A stretch of 64,000 nt of DNA. It comes from Psychrobacter proteolyticus (GTDB lineage: Bacteria; Pseudomonadota; Gammaproteobacteria; Pseudomonadales; Moraxellaceae). The DNA lies in assembly GCF_003350005.1 (NCBI RefSeq), contig NZ_QLKS01000002.1, positions 496,001 through 560,000 of the forward strand, written 5' to 3'. The translations under genes and the position numbers were made by a program. This document shows, in pieces, positions 36,509 through 46,961 of this stretch; the stretch's first letter is position 1; every line of letters starts with the position of its first letter. Under the pieces are notes generated by a model. It made no database searches and was not told the DNA's origin. It saw only the letters and a program-made list of their open reading frames with translations.

Positions 36509-37693
36509 TTATTTAGCAATATCAACCCATACCCAACCGTTTTCTAGCCATTCGCTCAAATCATCTGCATCAACATCGGTGACGTCGCTATGTTGTAATG
36601 CTTCACCATTGGCCAAGCGTACTAGTACTGCTATCGCCGATTCATCAAGCCCATCGATGCGTTGACCATTGGCATACAGCACGGTGCCATCAGTGGTCTG
36701 GCTATAGAGTAGGCGGTTGCTATAGTCCGCCTGCAATGTGGCCCCTTCTGATAGGGCCTGTATTAGCTCATCGGTATCTAACGTCTCTTCTGGCATCAAC
36801 GCATCATATTGGCGTTTACTAACCACTTCAGAAACTGCTTGGCGAATCATATCATCACCGCGATCAGATTGTAGCATTTCTAGCAATTGCGCCTTGATAG
36901 CGGCAATACTATCTGCTTGCAATTCACCTGACGCTTGTAGTGCTTGCGGTAGTAGCATCGGGATAAACAGCTTGCTGTCGTTAGTCGCAATATCGGCCAC
37001 ACTATCGATGATTTGCATCAGGTTTGGACGGCGGCAACCAAATGAAAAAGTCAGACAGTCATCTTGTGCTACACCGAAATGTGATAATTTAGGCGGTACA
37101 TAAAGCACATCACCCGCTTCTAGTATCTCATCAAAAATAAGCTCACCCATGTCGTCGAACAAGCGTAAAGGCTCATCAGAAACAAACTCTGTCTGGTCAT
37201 CACAAAACTTGCCCAACTGCCAACGTCTAGAGCCATAGCCTTGTGCCAAAAATACATCGTAGTCGTCATAATGCTTACCAACCGAACCACCTGCTGGTGC
37301 GTAAGATACCATGATATCGTCACGCTGCCATTGCGGAATAAAGTCAAATACTTGCCACAACTGACCAAGTTCTGGTGACCATTGTTCAAGATTTTGTACC
37401 AATACGGTCCATTGCTCTGGTAGGTTTTCAAAATCAGTCTCACTCAGTGGGCTTTTTTTGAGTTGCCACTGTGCCTGACCTTCTTTTTTACTGGCTGCTT
37501 GTGTCAGCAGTCTTGCACTAGCATCTTCTTCAAGTGCAAGACCAATCATGTCATCTGGCTCAAACATATCAACTAGCTGCGGCAACCCTTGCTTAATAAG
37601 CAGTGGCTTCTTTTGCCAATATTCAGTCAGGAATTGCTCAGGCGTGATAGAGTCGGGTAAACAAAGAGGGATAGAAGTCATTGATAAATCCAT
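36509..37693 (-). CDS. roxA: JmjC ribosomal oxygenase (RoxA/YcfD-like)
   Basis: 2-Oxoglutarate/Fe(II) oxygenase. E. coli RoxA (YcfD) hydroxylates an arginine of ribosomal protein uL16. The cupin core shows GGSVGKHYDDYDVFLAQGYGSRRW, split here as GKHYDDYDVF and QGYGSRRW. The iron ligands are H141, D143 and H205 (LSHFGVAQ). A C-terminal winged-helix-like region follows. The frame stays open upstream to 37945, but those 84 codons are not protein-like. I set the start at ATG 37693; ATG 37681 is equally possible. That gives 394 residues, near E. coli RoxA (373). Confidence 0.88.
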   Translation of the reverse strand: MDLSMTSIPLCLPDSITPEQFLTEYWQKKPLLIKQGLPQLVDMFEPDDMIGLALEEDASARLLTQAASKKEGQAQWQLKKSPLSETDFENLPEQWTVLVQNLEQWSPELGQLWQVFDFIPQWQRDDIMVSYAPAGGSVGKHYDDYDVFLAQGYGSRRWQLGKFCDDQTEFVSDEPLRLFDDMGELIFDEILEAGDVLYVPPKLSHFGVAQDDCLTFSFGCRRPNLMQIIDSVADIATNDSKLFIPMLLPQALQASGELQADSIAAIKAQLLEMLQSDRGDDMIRQAVSEVVSKRQYDALMPEETLDTDELIQALSEGATLQADYSNRLLYSQTTDGTVLYANGQRIDGLDESAIAVLVRLANGEALQHSDVTDVDADDLSEWLENGWVWVDIAK

Positions 37694-37871
37694 ATTTTGG
37701 CGGTGTACAAGATTAATAATAAGGGATGCTTTATAGGAAGGTTTTAATAGTTTAAGATTGTCATCTATTTGATGTCTATTATTTTGGTGACGTTTATATA
37801 GTACATATAAGCAATAACGATTATCAAAATAATAGCTGTTAGCAGAGCACCCACTCAATCGTAGGAACGTT

Positions 37872-38057
37872 ATGAAAAAGCTGCATTTTGTTGTCATCAT
37901 CGCTAGCGTATTTTTGCTACAGGCCTGTGTCCATAAAATTGTCACAGTACCCGCAAAAATCGCTTATAAAACTACCAAAGGCGTGGTCAAAGGAACCGTT
38001 GCTGTGGGTAAAGCTATCATACCGGGCGACAGTGATGACGATGATGATAAAAAATAA
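37872..38057 (+). CDS. Small lipoprotein, 61 aa
   Basis: The signal peptide MKKLHFVVIIASVFLLQAC ends in a lipobox LQAC, with lipidated C19. The mature part has valine/lysine-rich sequence (VPAKIAYKTTKGVVKGTV) and an acidic tail DSDDDDDKK. AGGAAC sits about 5 nt before the ATG. It resembles a short uncharacterised lipoprotein family I associate with Moraxellaceae, from memory. It is divergent from roxA and followed immediately by a large interrupted inverted repeat. Function unknown. Confidence 0.82.
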   Translation: MKKLHFVVIIASVFLLQACVHKIVTVPAKIAYKTTKGVVKGTVAVGKAIIPGDSDDDDDKK

Positions 38058-38133
38058 AACCTTACTTATCGACTATGGGTTTTGAATCAAAAGCAATCGA
38101 ATCAAAACCAGTCATAGTATTCAAAGTAAGGTT
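38058..38133. repeat. large interrupted inverted repeat after the lipoprotein gene
   Basis: Starts right at the stop codon. Outer arms AACCTTACTT / AAAGTAAGGTT and inner arms near ACTATG...GTTTTGA / TCAAAAC...CATAGT can fold into one long imperfect hairpin. There is no long T run; it may terminate or stabilise the transcript. Confidence 0.6.
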
Positions 38134-38162
38134 ACTGTTTATTTAGACAATAGCTATCAAGA

Positions 38163-38194
38163 TAGGAGCGAGTAAATAATACTAGGCGCTCCTA
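38163..38194. terminator. possible terminator, lipoprotein gene / purB
   Basis: TAGGAGCG / CGCTCCTA perfect 8-bp arms with a 16-nt loop and only a weak T run (CCTTTC). Lies between convergent genes. Confidence 0.4.
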
Positions 38195-38237
38195 CCTTTC
38201 TAGTCCGATCTTATTATCAGTATGCTCTTATTAGTTA

Positions 38238-39638
<1,401 letters not shown>

Positions 39639-39841
39639 TCAGTAGTTATGAAATAAAAAACTGCAAGAGTCTAGATAAAAAATTACCATATAATAAACGA
39701 CGTAGAAATCGTTGCGCGTAATATAGCAGAAATATGATATTAAAAAAGCGGTCTATGCAAATAAAGCGATGTTGACGCTCGTTAAAATCAATCTATTCAC
39801 TGCATCCACATCTGTGCTTTAAGTTGGGTCTTAGGAATCAA

Positions 39842-41068
39842 TTAAAATCCGCAAGGTGCATCGATAGATTCAATCACGCCGCCACCCAGACATACTTCAT
39901 CAATATAAAATACCGCTGACTGACCAGGAGTGACGGCGCGCTGTGGCTCATCAAATACCACACGCACTTTGCTGCCATCAGCATTGATCGCAAATACGCG
40001 ACACGCTTGGTCTGGCTGGCGATAGCGAGACTTTTCCATACAGGCTAGACCTTCGTCGCTAAACACATCCGCAGGTGGTAAACCGTCGATCCAATCGAGC
40101 TTATAGGCTTTTAGCTCGTTGCTCATTAGCATGGGATGTTCATGCCCTTGACCGACGATTAACCTGTTTTTCTCTAAGTCTTTTGCCAATACAAACCATG
40201 GTTCTTCAGGACGGTCTTTAACGCCACCAATGCCGATGCCGCCGCGTTGACCCAATGTGTAATACATGAGGCCATCATGAGTACCGATGACTTTATTATC
40301 ATCAGTAAGTATCTCGCCTTTTTGTGCAGGCAGATATTGCTGTAAAAAGTCTTTAAAACGGCGCTCACCAATAAAGCAAATACCTGTAGAGTCTTTCTTT
40401 TTAGCCGTCGCTAGGTCATGCTCTTCAGCAATCTGACGTACCACTGGCTTTTCAAGCTCGCCGACTGGGAATAGCGTTTTGGCGATTTTGTCACCGCCAA
40501 CCGCATGCAAGAAATAGCTTTGGTCTTTATTATTATCAAGTCCGCGCAATAACTGTGCAACCTCGTCACCTTCGGCATTGGTATAGTTCACACTGCGGCG
40601 CGTATAGTGACCAGTAGCGATATAATCTGCCCCAAGGGTCAACGCATAGTCCAAAAACGCCTTAAACTTAATTTCTTTATTGCACAAAATATCAGGGTTT
40701 GGAGTGCGGCCTGCTTTATATTCCGCCAAAAAGTGCTCGAATACGCGATCCCAGTATTCCATAGCAAAGTTAGCCGTATGCAGCTTCATACCGATTTTGT
40801 CACATACGGCTTGCGCGTCTGCTAGATCATCCATCGCCGTACAGTATTCGGTGCCGTCATCTTCTTCCCAGTTCTTCATAAACAAGCCTTCGACCTTGAA
40901 GCCTGCCTGCTGAAGTAACACGGCTGATACAGAAGAATCGACCCCGCCTGACATACCGACGATTACATGCTTGGTGCTAGGATTTTCGACATCAGCAAGT
41001 GTTAAAGGGCGATGAGCATTAAAAGACTCAGAAACGGTTGTGCTTGAGGTATTTTGTATGGCTGACAT
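39842..41068 (-). CDS. mnmA: tRNA 2-thiouridylase MnmA
   Basis: Adds sulfur to uridine 34 of Lys, Glu and Gln tRNAs, taking it from the Tus relay. The ATP-pyrophosphatase loop is SGGVDS (40-45). The first catalytic Cys is C129 ([16 protein letters not shown]) and the second is in [13 protein letters not shown] start at ATG 41068 (408 residues); a TTG at 41080 in frame is the alternative, and neither has a good ribosome binding site. About 30 extra N-terminal residues are present compared with E. coli (368 aa). Confidence 0.95.
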   Translation of the reverse strand: MSAIQNTSSTTVSESFNAHRPLTLADVENPSTKHVIVGMSGGVDSSVSAVLLQQAGFKVEGLFMKNWEEDDGTEYCTAMDDLADAQAVCDKIGMKLHTANFAMEYWDRVFEHFLAEYKAGRTPNPDILCNKEIKFKAFLDYALTLGADYIATGHYTRRSVNYTNAEGDEVAQLLRGLDNNKDQSYFLHAVGGDKIAKTLFPVGELEKPVVRQIAEEHDLATAKKKDSTGICFIGERRFKDFLQQYLPAQKGEILTDDNKVIGTHDGLMYYTLGQRGGIGIGGVKDRPEEPWFVLAKDLEKNRLIVGQGHEHPMLMSNELKAYKLDWIDGLPPADVFSDEGLACMEKSRYRQPDQACRVFAINADGSKVRVVFDEPQRAVTPGQSAVFYIDEVCLGGGVIESIDAPCGF

Positions 41069-41257
41069 AAAACGGCTCAACTATTTATACGTTATCCAAA
41101 GTACATATTGACGATAAGTGTTATGTAATCACTACAAGACGTAGTCTCAGCATAACAACGTCAGCTTGTCTTTTGGATCTGGTATTATGATAAAATAAAC
41201 GTCATATTATACCAGTTAATTGAAACTGGTGGCGACCGATGGTGTCTGGCTACTAGT

Positions 41258-41289
41258 AAAACCACTTTGAAAATTCAGATAGTGGTTTT
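41258..41289. other. inverted repeat upstream of ispF
   Basis: AAAACCACT / AGTGGTTTT perfect 9-bp arms with a 14-nt loop, 39 nt before ispF. No immediate T run beyond the stem. It may be an operator, or a leader hairpin in the ispF mRNA. Confidence 0.4.
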
Positions 41290-41328
41290 GAATTATTTTA
41301 ATCACCTTTAACTCATCTTGGAATAATA

Positions 41329-41832
41329 ATGATAAAAATTGGTCAAGGTATCGACGTTCATGCTTTCCATAATAATGGTCAGCAGCAACAATATGTCATA
41401 CTAGCGGGCGTGCCTATTGAGCATACTCACAGTTTGCTCGCACACTCTGATGGGGATGTGGTCTTGCACGCACTTGCTGATGCGCTACTTGGTGCATTGG
41501 CGCTTGGCGATATTGGGCAGCATTTTCCCGATACCGATGCGGCACATGCTGGATTGGATTCACGAGTACTGCTGCGTTATGTCTATAGTAAAGTGCAAGA
41601 GGCTGGTTATAGCCTAGGCAACGCTGATATTACGGTGATGTGCGAGCGTCCAAAGTTAGCGCCGCATAATCCAGCAATGCGAGCTAATATCGCCAGTGAC
41701 CTGCAAACAGATATTAGCAATATCAGCGTGAAAGCGACCACGACTGAAAAATTGGGATTTACGGGTCGTCAAGAGGGCATCATGGCCAATGCCGTGGTAT
41801 TATTAGTCCCTAATGCTATCGAACCTATATAG
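41329..41832 (+). CDS. ispF: 2-C-methyl-D-erythritol 2,4-cyclodiphosphate synthase
   Basis: MEP-pathway enzyme forming the cyclodiphosphate intermediate of isoprenoid synthesis. Zinc ligands are D9, H11 (GQGIDVHAF) and H47 ([18 protein letters not shown]). The [10 protein letters not shown] loop and C-terminal [13 protein letters not shown] are family signatures. It is 167 residues, normal size. TTGGAA lies upstream of the ATG. ispD, often adjacent, is not here. It is divergent from mnmA. Confidence 0.97.
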   Translation: MIKIGQGIDVHAFHNNGQQQQYVILAGVPIEHTHSLLAHSDGDVVLHALADALLGALALGDIGQHFPDTDAAHAGLDSRVLLRYVYSKVQEAGYSLGNADITVMCERPKLAPHNPAMRANIASDLQTDISNISVKATTTEKLGFTGRQEGIMANAVVLLVPNAIEPI

Positions 41833-41948
41833 ATAGAAATTCGTGCTTGTAATACAGCGGCAGTCGCCCCATGTATCAGCCACATCTTTACACAATTATT
41901 TTATATAAATAATCATTTTAATGAACCGCTTTATCAATAGGAGCTTTT

Positions 41949-42299
41949 ATGAGTGAGCAAACCCCAAACACTGCTGCAAACGACGTTGAACAATTGATCC
42001 GTGATCAAATCCGTGACAATAAAGTTATTATCTACATGAAAGGCACACCGCAATTTCCACAGTGTGGTTTTTCTGCGCGCTCTATCGAAGTGTTGACTCA
42101 GATTGGTCGTCCATTTGCGTTTGTAAACATTTTAGAAAACCCAGAAATCCGTGCAACGTTGCCAAAAATCGCGAATTGGCCAACGTTCCCGCAGTTATGG
42201 ATTGATGGTGAGCTGATGGGTGGATCAGACATCATCTTGCAAATGTATCAATCAGGCGAGCTAAAGCCATTGGTTGAAGCAAACAGCCCTGCTGCTTAA
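41949..42299 (+). CDS. grxD: Monothiol glutaredoxin Grx4
   Basis: CGFS-type glutaredoxin that binds and delivers [2Fe-2S] clusters with glutathione and BolA partners. The motif CGFS begins at C39, followed by WPTFPQLWIDGELMGGSDI with the glutathione-binding TFPQ loop. It is 116 residues, typical. AGGAG precedes the ATG. It ends with its own terminator at 42364-42402. Confidence 0.97.
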   Translation: MSEQTPNTAANDVEQLIRDQIRDNKVIIYMKGTPQFPQCGFSARSIEVLTQIGRPFAFVNILENPEIRATLPKIANWPTFPQLWIDGELMGGSDIILQMYQSGELKPLVEANSPAA

Positions 42300-42363
42300 T
42301 ACTTGAAAGTGCGAATTGGATGTCTTTAATGTCCAATTAGCCTTTGCAAGTTACAAGCACAGT

Positions 42364-42402
42364 AAACCCAGATAGTCATTTAATGGCTGTTTGGGTTTTT
42401 TT
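42364..42402 (+). terminator. terminator of grxD
   Basis: AAACCCA...CAT / ATG...TGGGTTT imperfect stem with a short loop, followed by a run of seven T. Confidence 0.8.
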
Positions 42403-42566
42403 ATTGTCGCTATTAGTAACGTTAGTACCGTATTTATTATTGTCCCCATTAGTATTGCCACTCGCGTATGTCATTAGGTTTCGTTGTTTTTATAGGATTT
42501 ACCCCCATATAGTGTCCAAGATACCAGCGATATAAATAATAATTATCAGATGAGTAAGAGAACTTT

Positions 42567-43127
42567 ATGAATAACCAAACCAGCGAACAGTTAAATGAGC
42601 AAAGAGAAGCGGCTGAGCAGGCGGCGATTGAAAAGCGCCGTGAACGTTTGAAAAATGAATCGACACGCATTATTGAGATTGCCAACAATGAATCATACTC
42701 AGCACTTAAATGTATTCATCAGCTTAGTGTGGCAGGTGGTGCAACTGAAGCGACATATGTGGCTATCGAGCAGCGTATCGTTGTAGACCAAGATCCTGCA
42801 GGTGCTTATCATTTGGCACTTTTAGCACAAAACACACCTGATTTGCCAATCGATGCCCGTCAGCTTATCGAGTTGGTAGTCAACAAGGGTGATAACCATC
42901 AGCGCTTGGCATTGCTTAAAAACTTACCGTTACCGCCAGTTGATCTCATCAAAGAGCAGATTTTAGCCAGTGATGATGGTGAAGCGATTGGTCAAATGAA
43001 CGCCTATCTACAAATCAATCCAGAAGGGTATGGTAGTCATCATATGCTGTCTAGTGGGCAATCAGATCAGATCGTACCGCTTAGTCTTGGCAATAATAAC
43101 CAAAATAATAATCAAAACAGTAACTAG
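42567..43127 (+). CDS. Uncharacterised protein, 186 aa
   Basis: I do not recognise this protein. It has no signal peptide or membrane span. The first ~45 residues are charged and helical (EQREAAEQAAIEKRRERLK), suggesting a short coiled coil. Residues about 50-150 read as alternating helices with conserved-looking segments (NESYSALKCIHQLSVAGG, DARQLIELVVNKGDNHQRLA), reminiscent of helical repeats. The tail is Gln/Asn-rich (NNNQNNNQNSN). AAGAG stands about 6 nt before the ATG. Genuine coding is supported by length, start site and composition. It stands alone between grxD and mnmG. Confidence 0.75.
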   Translation: MNNQTSEQLNEQREAAEQAAIEKRRERLKNESTRIIEIANNESYSALKCIHQLSVAGGATEATYVAIEQRIVVDQDPAGAYHLALLAQNTPDLPIDARQLIELVVNKGDNHQRLALLKNLPLPPVDLIKEQILASDDGEAIGQMNAYLQINPEGYGSHHMLSSGQSDQIVPLSLGNNNQNNNQNSN

Positions 43128-43543
43128 TAAGGCGACAACTAGCAAGACAGTAACTAGAGTAGAGAACTTTTCGCTTAATTTTAATAGTTTTTGTTCTAAC
43201 ATTTTTTAAGTATCAAAAAATTGTTATAATTATGGGTTATTCAGGGCGTGTCCTTAATCTGAACAAAAGCATCTGAATGGGCTAAAAATGGTTAAATATT
43301 GCCAAACTATGTCAAATAGCTGGTTAATATCCTGATATTATCTGCGCTACTTTCCTTGTTTGACTGCAATTTACCTCATTTTTATCACCATTTTCAAAAT
43401 AAGAACACGCCCTAACCAATTATGAACGACTTATCTGAGTCGTTATCTTCTTATAAATTCGACTGACGTTTATTTGCTGCCTGTTTTCTTATTTGAACAT
43501 AGGATATGGCAATTAGCAGCGTTATGAGTCAAGTGAGGCACAT
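43128..43543. other. intergenic region holding a MITE-like element
   Basis: 416 bp between the unknown gene and mnmG. It is mostly filled by the palindromic element 43241-43415. The remainder up to 43543 is the mnmG leader. Confidence 0.5.
43241..43415. mobile_element. 175-bp palindromic MITE-like element
   Basis: Ends are inverted repeats with AGGGCGTGT perfect on both sides and about 19 of 24 terminal bases matching (43241-43264 against the complement of 43392-43415). Inner segments near TAAAAATGG also mirror each other, so most of the element can fold into one hairpin. No open frame inside. Flanking triplets are TCA and TAA, a possible decayed TNA-type target duplication. It looks like a non-autonomous IS remnant; the parent family is unidentified. 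Confidence 0.65.
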
Positions 43544-45439
43544 ATGCAATACCCAAAACATTACGACGTGATAGTGATCGGCGGTGGTCATGCTGGTACA
43601 GAAGCTGCTCTGGCGGCTGCACGTATGGGCGCACAGACCTTATTGTTGACGCATAATATTGAGACGCTCGGGCAGATGAGCTGTAACCCTGCGATTGGCG
43701 GTATCGGTAAATCGCATCTAGTACGTGAGATTGATGCGCTAGGCGGTGCAATGGCATTGGCCACGGACAAAGCAGGTATCCAGTTTCGTGTACTAAATAG
43801 TCGCAAAGGCGCTGCCGTTCGTGCCACGCGTGCGCAAGCAGACCGTATCTTGTATAAAGCGGCTATCCGCCATACGTTAGAAAACCAGCCAAACCTAGAT
43901 ATATTCCAGCAAGCCGCTGATGATATCTTGGTCGAAAACGGCCGTGCGACGGCAGTCGTGACTTCTACAGGTATTATCTTTAAGACCGAAACAGTGGTAC
44001 TGACCTCAGGGACTTTCTTGGGCGGCGTTATCCATATTGGTCTAGAAAACTCCAATGGTGGGCGTGCAGGGGATCAGCCGTCTATCAAATTAGCAGATCG
44101 TTTACGTGAGCTTAAGCTGCCAGTTGGTCGTCTAAAAACGGGTACGCCGGCACGTATCGATGCGCGTAGTGTTGACTTCAGTGTAATGACGGTACAGCCG
44201 GGTGATACGCCATTGCCAGTGATGAGCTATATGGGTGACGTCTCTATGCACCCTGAACAGGTCAATTGTTATATTACGCATACTAATGCGCGTACTCATG
44301 ACATCATTCGTGAAAACCTTGACCGTTCACCAATGTTCTCTGGAAAAATCGAAGGCGTGGGCCCACGTTATTGCCCATCGATTGAAGACAAAATTCACCG
44401 TTTTGCAGACAAGGACAGCCATCAGATTTTCATCGAGCCAGAAGGTCTGACCACGCATGAGTTATATCCAAATGGTATCTCAACCAGTTTGCCGTTTGAT
44501 GTGCAGTTAGACTTTATTCATAGTATGAAAGGGTTAGAAAATGCCCATATTACTCGTCCAGGTTATGCCATTGAGTATGATTATTTTGATCCACAAAACC
44601 TAAAGCCAACGCTAGAAACTAAGTCTATTGATCGTCTGTATTTTGCTGGCCAGATCAATGGTACGACGGGCTATGAAGAAGCGGGCGTGCAGGGTTTATT
44701 GGCAGGTACAAACGCAGCATTGGTCACCACTAATAACAGCGAGTTTGACGTGTGGACACCGCGCCGTGATGAAGCGTATCTTGGCGTGTTGGTTGACGAT
44801 TTGATTACCCATGGTACTACCGAGCCGTATCGTATGTTTACGAGCCGCGCAGAGTATCGTTTATTGCTACGTGAAGACAATGCAGATCAGCGTTTGACAG
44901 AGACTGGTCGTAAGCTAGGTCTAGTAGACGATGTGCGCTGGCAGGCTTATCAAGAAAAAATGGAAGCGATCACGACAGAGACTTCACGCCTAAAAGATAT
45001 GTGGGCAACCCCTGCTAATGCGCTAGGCAAAAAAGTGACAGAGCAAACAGGAGAGATGCTTAGCAAAGAAGCGACAGCCTTTGATTTGCTCAAGCGTCCG
45101 CAGATACATTTTGCTGATATCGCTGCTATTACTGATTCGCAGGTCGATACACAAGTGGGTGAGCAGATAGAGATTTCTGTCAAATACGCAGGCTATATCG
45201 ACCGTCAACAAGAAGATATCGATCAAATGAAGCGACTAGAAAACACGGCGCTACCTTTAGACTTTGATTATAGTATCGTGTCAGGTCTATCGAACGAGAT
45301 TGTACAGAAACTCACGCAAGTTCGTCCTGCGACGCTAGCTCAGGCGGGACGTGTAAGCGGTGTAACCCCTGCTGCCATTCAGTTATTGGCAATGACGGTT
45401 AAAAAGCATAAAAAAGCAAAAGCTGCATTGGACTCATAA
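43544..45439 (+). CDS. mnmG: tRNA uridine-5-carboxymethylaminomethyl enzyme MnmG
   Basis: FAD protein that works with MnmE to modify U34 of several tRNAs; its product positions are also thiolated by MnmA, encoded 2.5 kb away. The dinucleotide-binding motif is GGGHAG (13-18). [22 protein letters not shown] and [15 protein letters not shown] are GidA-family signatures, as is the C-terminal helical domain. It is 631 residues, as in E. coli (629). GTGAGG lies before the ATG. The partner mnmE and rsmG are not in the window. Confidence 0.97.
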   Translation: MQYPKHYDVIVIGGGHAGTEAALAAARMGAQTLLLTHNIETLGQMSCNPAIGGIGKSHLVREIDALGGAMALATDKAGIQFRVLNSRKGAAVRATRAQADRILYKAAIRHTLENQPNLDIFQQAADDILVENGRATAVVTSTGIIFKTETVVLTSGTFLGGVIHIGLENSNGGRAGDQPSIKLADRLRELKLPVGRLKTGTPARIDARSVDFSVMTVQPGDTPLPVMSYMGDVSMHPEQVNCYITHTNARTHDIIRENLDRSPMFSGKIEGVGPRYCPSIEDKIHRFADKDSHQIFIEPEGLTTHELYPNGISTSLPFDVQLDFIHSMKGLENAHITRPGYAIEYDYFDPQNLKPTLETKSIDRLYFAGQINGTTGYEEAGVQGLLAGTNAALVTTNNSEFDVWTPRRDEAYLGVLVDDLITHGTTEPYRMFTSRAEYRLLLREDNADQRLTETGRKLGLVDDVRWQAYQEKMEAITTETSRLKDMWATPANALGKKVTEQTGEMLSKEATAFDLLKRPQIHFADIAAITDSQVDTQVGEQIEISVKYAGYIDRQQEDIDQMKRLENTALPLDFDYSIVSGLSNEIVQKLTQVRPATLAQAGRVSGVTPAAIQLLAMTVKKHKKAKAALDS

Positions 45440-45483
45440 CAGCTATGTAATAAAGCCTTTTATAATAAAGTACTTATAGTATA

Positions 45484-45517
45484 AAAAGCCCGTAACGACA
45501 TTTCGTTACGGGCTTTT
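45484..45517 (+). terminator. terminator of mnmG
   Basis: AAAAGCCCGTAACGA / TCGTTACGGGCTTTT, perfect stem with a 4-nt loop. Confidence 0.93.
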
Positions 45518-45678
45518 GTTTGTCAAAAAAACAGTCGATTTTGAAAGAAAGTCACATGTAACCTTGTCCTACTTACTACTTTGTCTCTATACTAGGTCAG
45601 TAAATTTTCTTACTACTTGTTAATTTGTCTCGCTGATGTCCATATATTGATGGGCTTGTCACCGAACTGAGTCTACTT

Positions 45679-46638
45679 ATGATTGATGCTATTGTTTTTG
45701 CTATTACCATTGTTTTACCCAACCTTGCCTTAATGTGGTTGGGTTTTTTTATGCAACGACGTGGTGAGGCAAGCCAAACTTTTATCGATCAGGCATCAAG
45801 TTTTGTCTTTAATTATTGCTTGCCGTGTTTATTGTTTTTTAGCGTGGTCGATAGCGACGTCGATTATGGTAAGCAAATTACGCTTATCCTTGTTGGTATC
45901 TTGGTGACGTTTATATTATTTATTGGCGCAGAGTTTTATGCCAAACGCTTCGTCAAGCGTCCTGAAGACCAAGGCGTGTTTGTACAAGGCGTATTCCGTA
46001 GCAACATGGCCATCATTGGCCTTGCAACCGTGGCCAACGCTTATGGCGCGCAAGGATTAAGTATCGGTGCTGTCTATATGGGCGTAGTGACAATACTGTT
46101 TAATATCTTGGCAGTCATTACCTTGAGTCGCGTATCCAAAAGTGTGGATGACACATGGGTTAGTCGCGGTACGATGATTGTGAAAAAATTACTGACCAAT
46201 CCTCTGATTTTGGCATTGGTTGGGGCATTCGTCTATAAGGCACTGCCACTACCGCCACTCACTGGTGTGATTCATACGACTGGTGATTTACTGGCAGCGG
46301 TGGCTCTGCCGCTAGCACTGATCTGTGCAGGTGCTAGTATTAATCTAAAGTCTATGTTGCATCCTTCGGGCTTATCCATGCAGGCGAGTATTGGTCGAAT
46401 TGTCATCGCACCATTAATCGCGATCGCTGTTGGACTTGGGTTCGGGCTATCAGGCGTGCATATGGGGGTGTTGTTTTTGATGGTCGCATCACCAACGGCT
46501 GCAGCCAGCTATGTCATGGCAAAAGCAATGGGTGGCAATGATGTACTCGCTGCCAATATACTTGCCTTTACTACCGTTGTCGGCATGTTTGGCATGGCTA
46601 TTGGAGCAGCGACGTTACGTGCGCTGGGGTTAATGTAA
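45679..46638 (+). CDS. AEC-family transporter
   Basis: Inner-membrane permease of the auxin efflux carrier family, 319 residues with about ten hydrophobic spans and a typical N-terminal PNLALMWLGFFMQRRG. The GVFRSNMAIIGLATVANAYG segment in the middle and SPTAAASYVMAKAMGGN near the end are AEC family blocks. Bacterial AEC proteins move small organic acids; the substrate here is unknown. It is monocistronic, between two terminators. Confidence 0.85.
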   Translation: MIDAIVFAITIVLPNLALMWLGFFMQRRGEASQTFIDQASSFVFNYCLPCLLFFSVVDSDVDYGKQITLILVGILVTFILFIGAEFYAKRFVKRPEDQGVFVQGVFRSNMAIIGLATVANAYGAQGLSIGAVYMGVVTILFNILAVITLSRVSKSVDDTWVSRGTMIVKKLLTNPLILALVGAFVYKALPLPPLTGVIHTTGDLLAAVALPLALICAGASINLKSMLHPSGLSMQASIGRIVIAPLIAIAVGLGFGLSGVHMGVLFLMVASPTAAASYVMAKAMGGNDVLAANILAFTTVVGMFGMAIGAATLRALGLM

Positions 46639-46703
46639 TGCAGATTTTATACTATTTTTAAATAAGTAAGTACTTTCGCTTTACCTAACTTTGACAGCAT
46701 TAA

Positions 46704-46739
46704 AAAAGCCCTCTTTTCAAATAAGAAAAGAGGGCTTTT
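46704..46739. terminator. bidirectional terminator
   Basis: AAAAGCCCTCTTTTC / GAAAAGAGGGCTTTT, perfect 15-bp stem with a 6-nt loop between convergent genes. Confidence 0.93.
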
Positions 46740-46748
46740 GGTATTAAC

Positions 46749-46937
46749 TTAGCGTTCACTATTACGCTTTTCTTCACGGCGCTGCTTGCGCTTTGGACTA
46801 GTACGGTAGGTCAAATAACCACCGACAGCCATGACCGCAAGAAAGGCGATAATATACATAAATATTGACGAGCCAATCATGAGCGACGCACTGATAATAG
46901 GAGTTGCTTCCATGTCAAAAATCCAGCTAAGGTTCAT
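46749..46937 (-). CDS. Small single-span membrane protein
   Basis: About 62 residues with one clear membrane span (SSIFMYIIAFLAVMAVGGYLTY, about residues 28-49) and a very basic C-terminus (PKRKQRREEKRNSER) that should lie in the cytoplasm. I start at ATG 46937; a TTG just before it and ATG 46913 (53 residues) are alternatives, and none has a strong ribosome binding site. A terminator follows directly. No family recognised. Probably a real small protein given its coherent architecture. Confidence 0.6.
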   Translation of the reverse strand: MNLSWIFDMEATPIISASLMIGSSIFMYIIAFLAVMAVGGYLTYRTSPKRKQRREEKRNSER

Positions 46938-46961
46938 CAATAATTATGCAAGTGTCTCATT

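Noticed and set aside
37694..37945. 84-codon N-terminal extension of the JmjC oxygenase frame
   Set aside because: Not protein-like, absent from the family, and overlaps the lipoprotein gene on the other strand.
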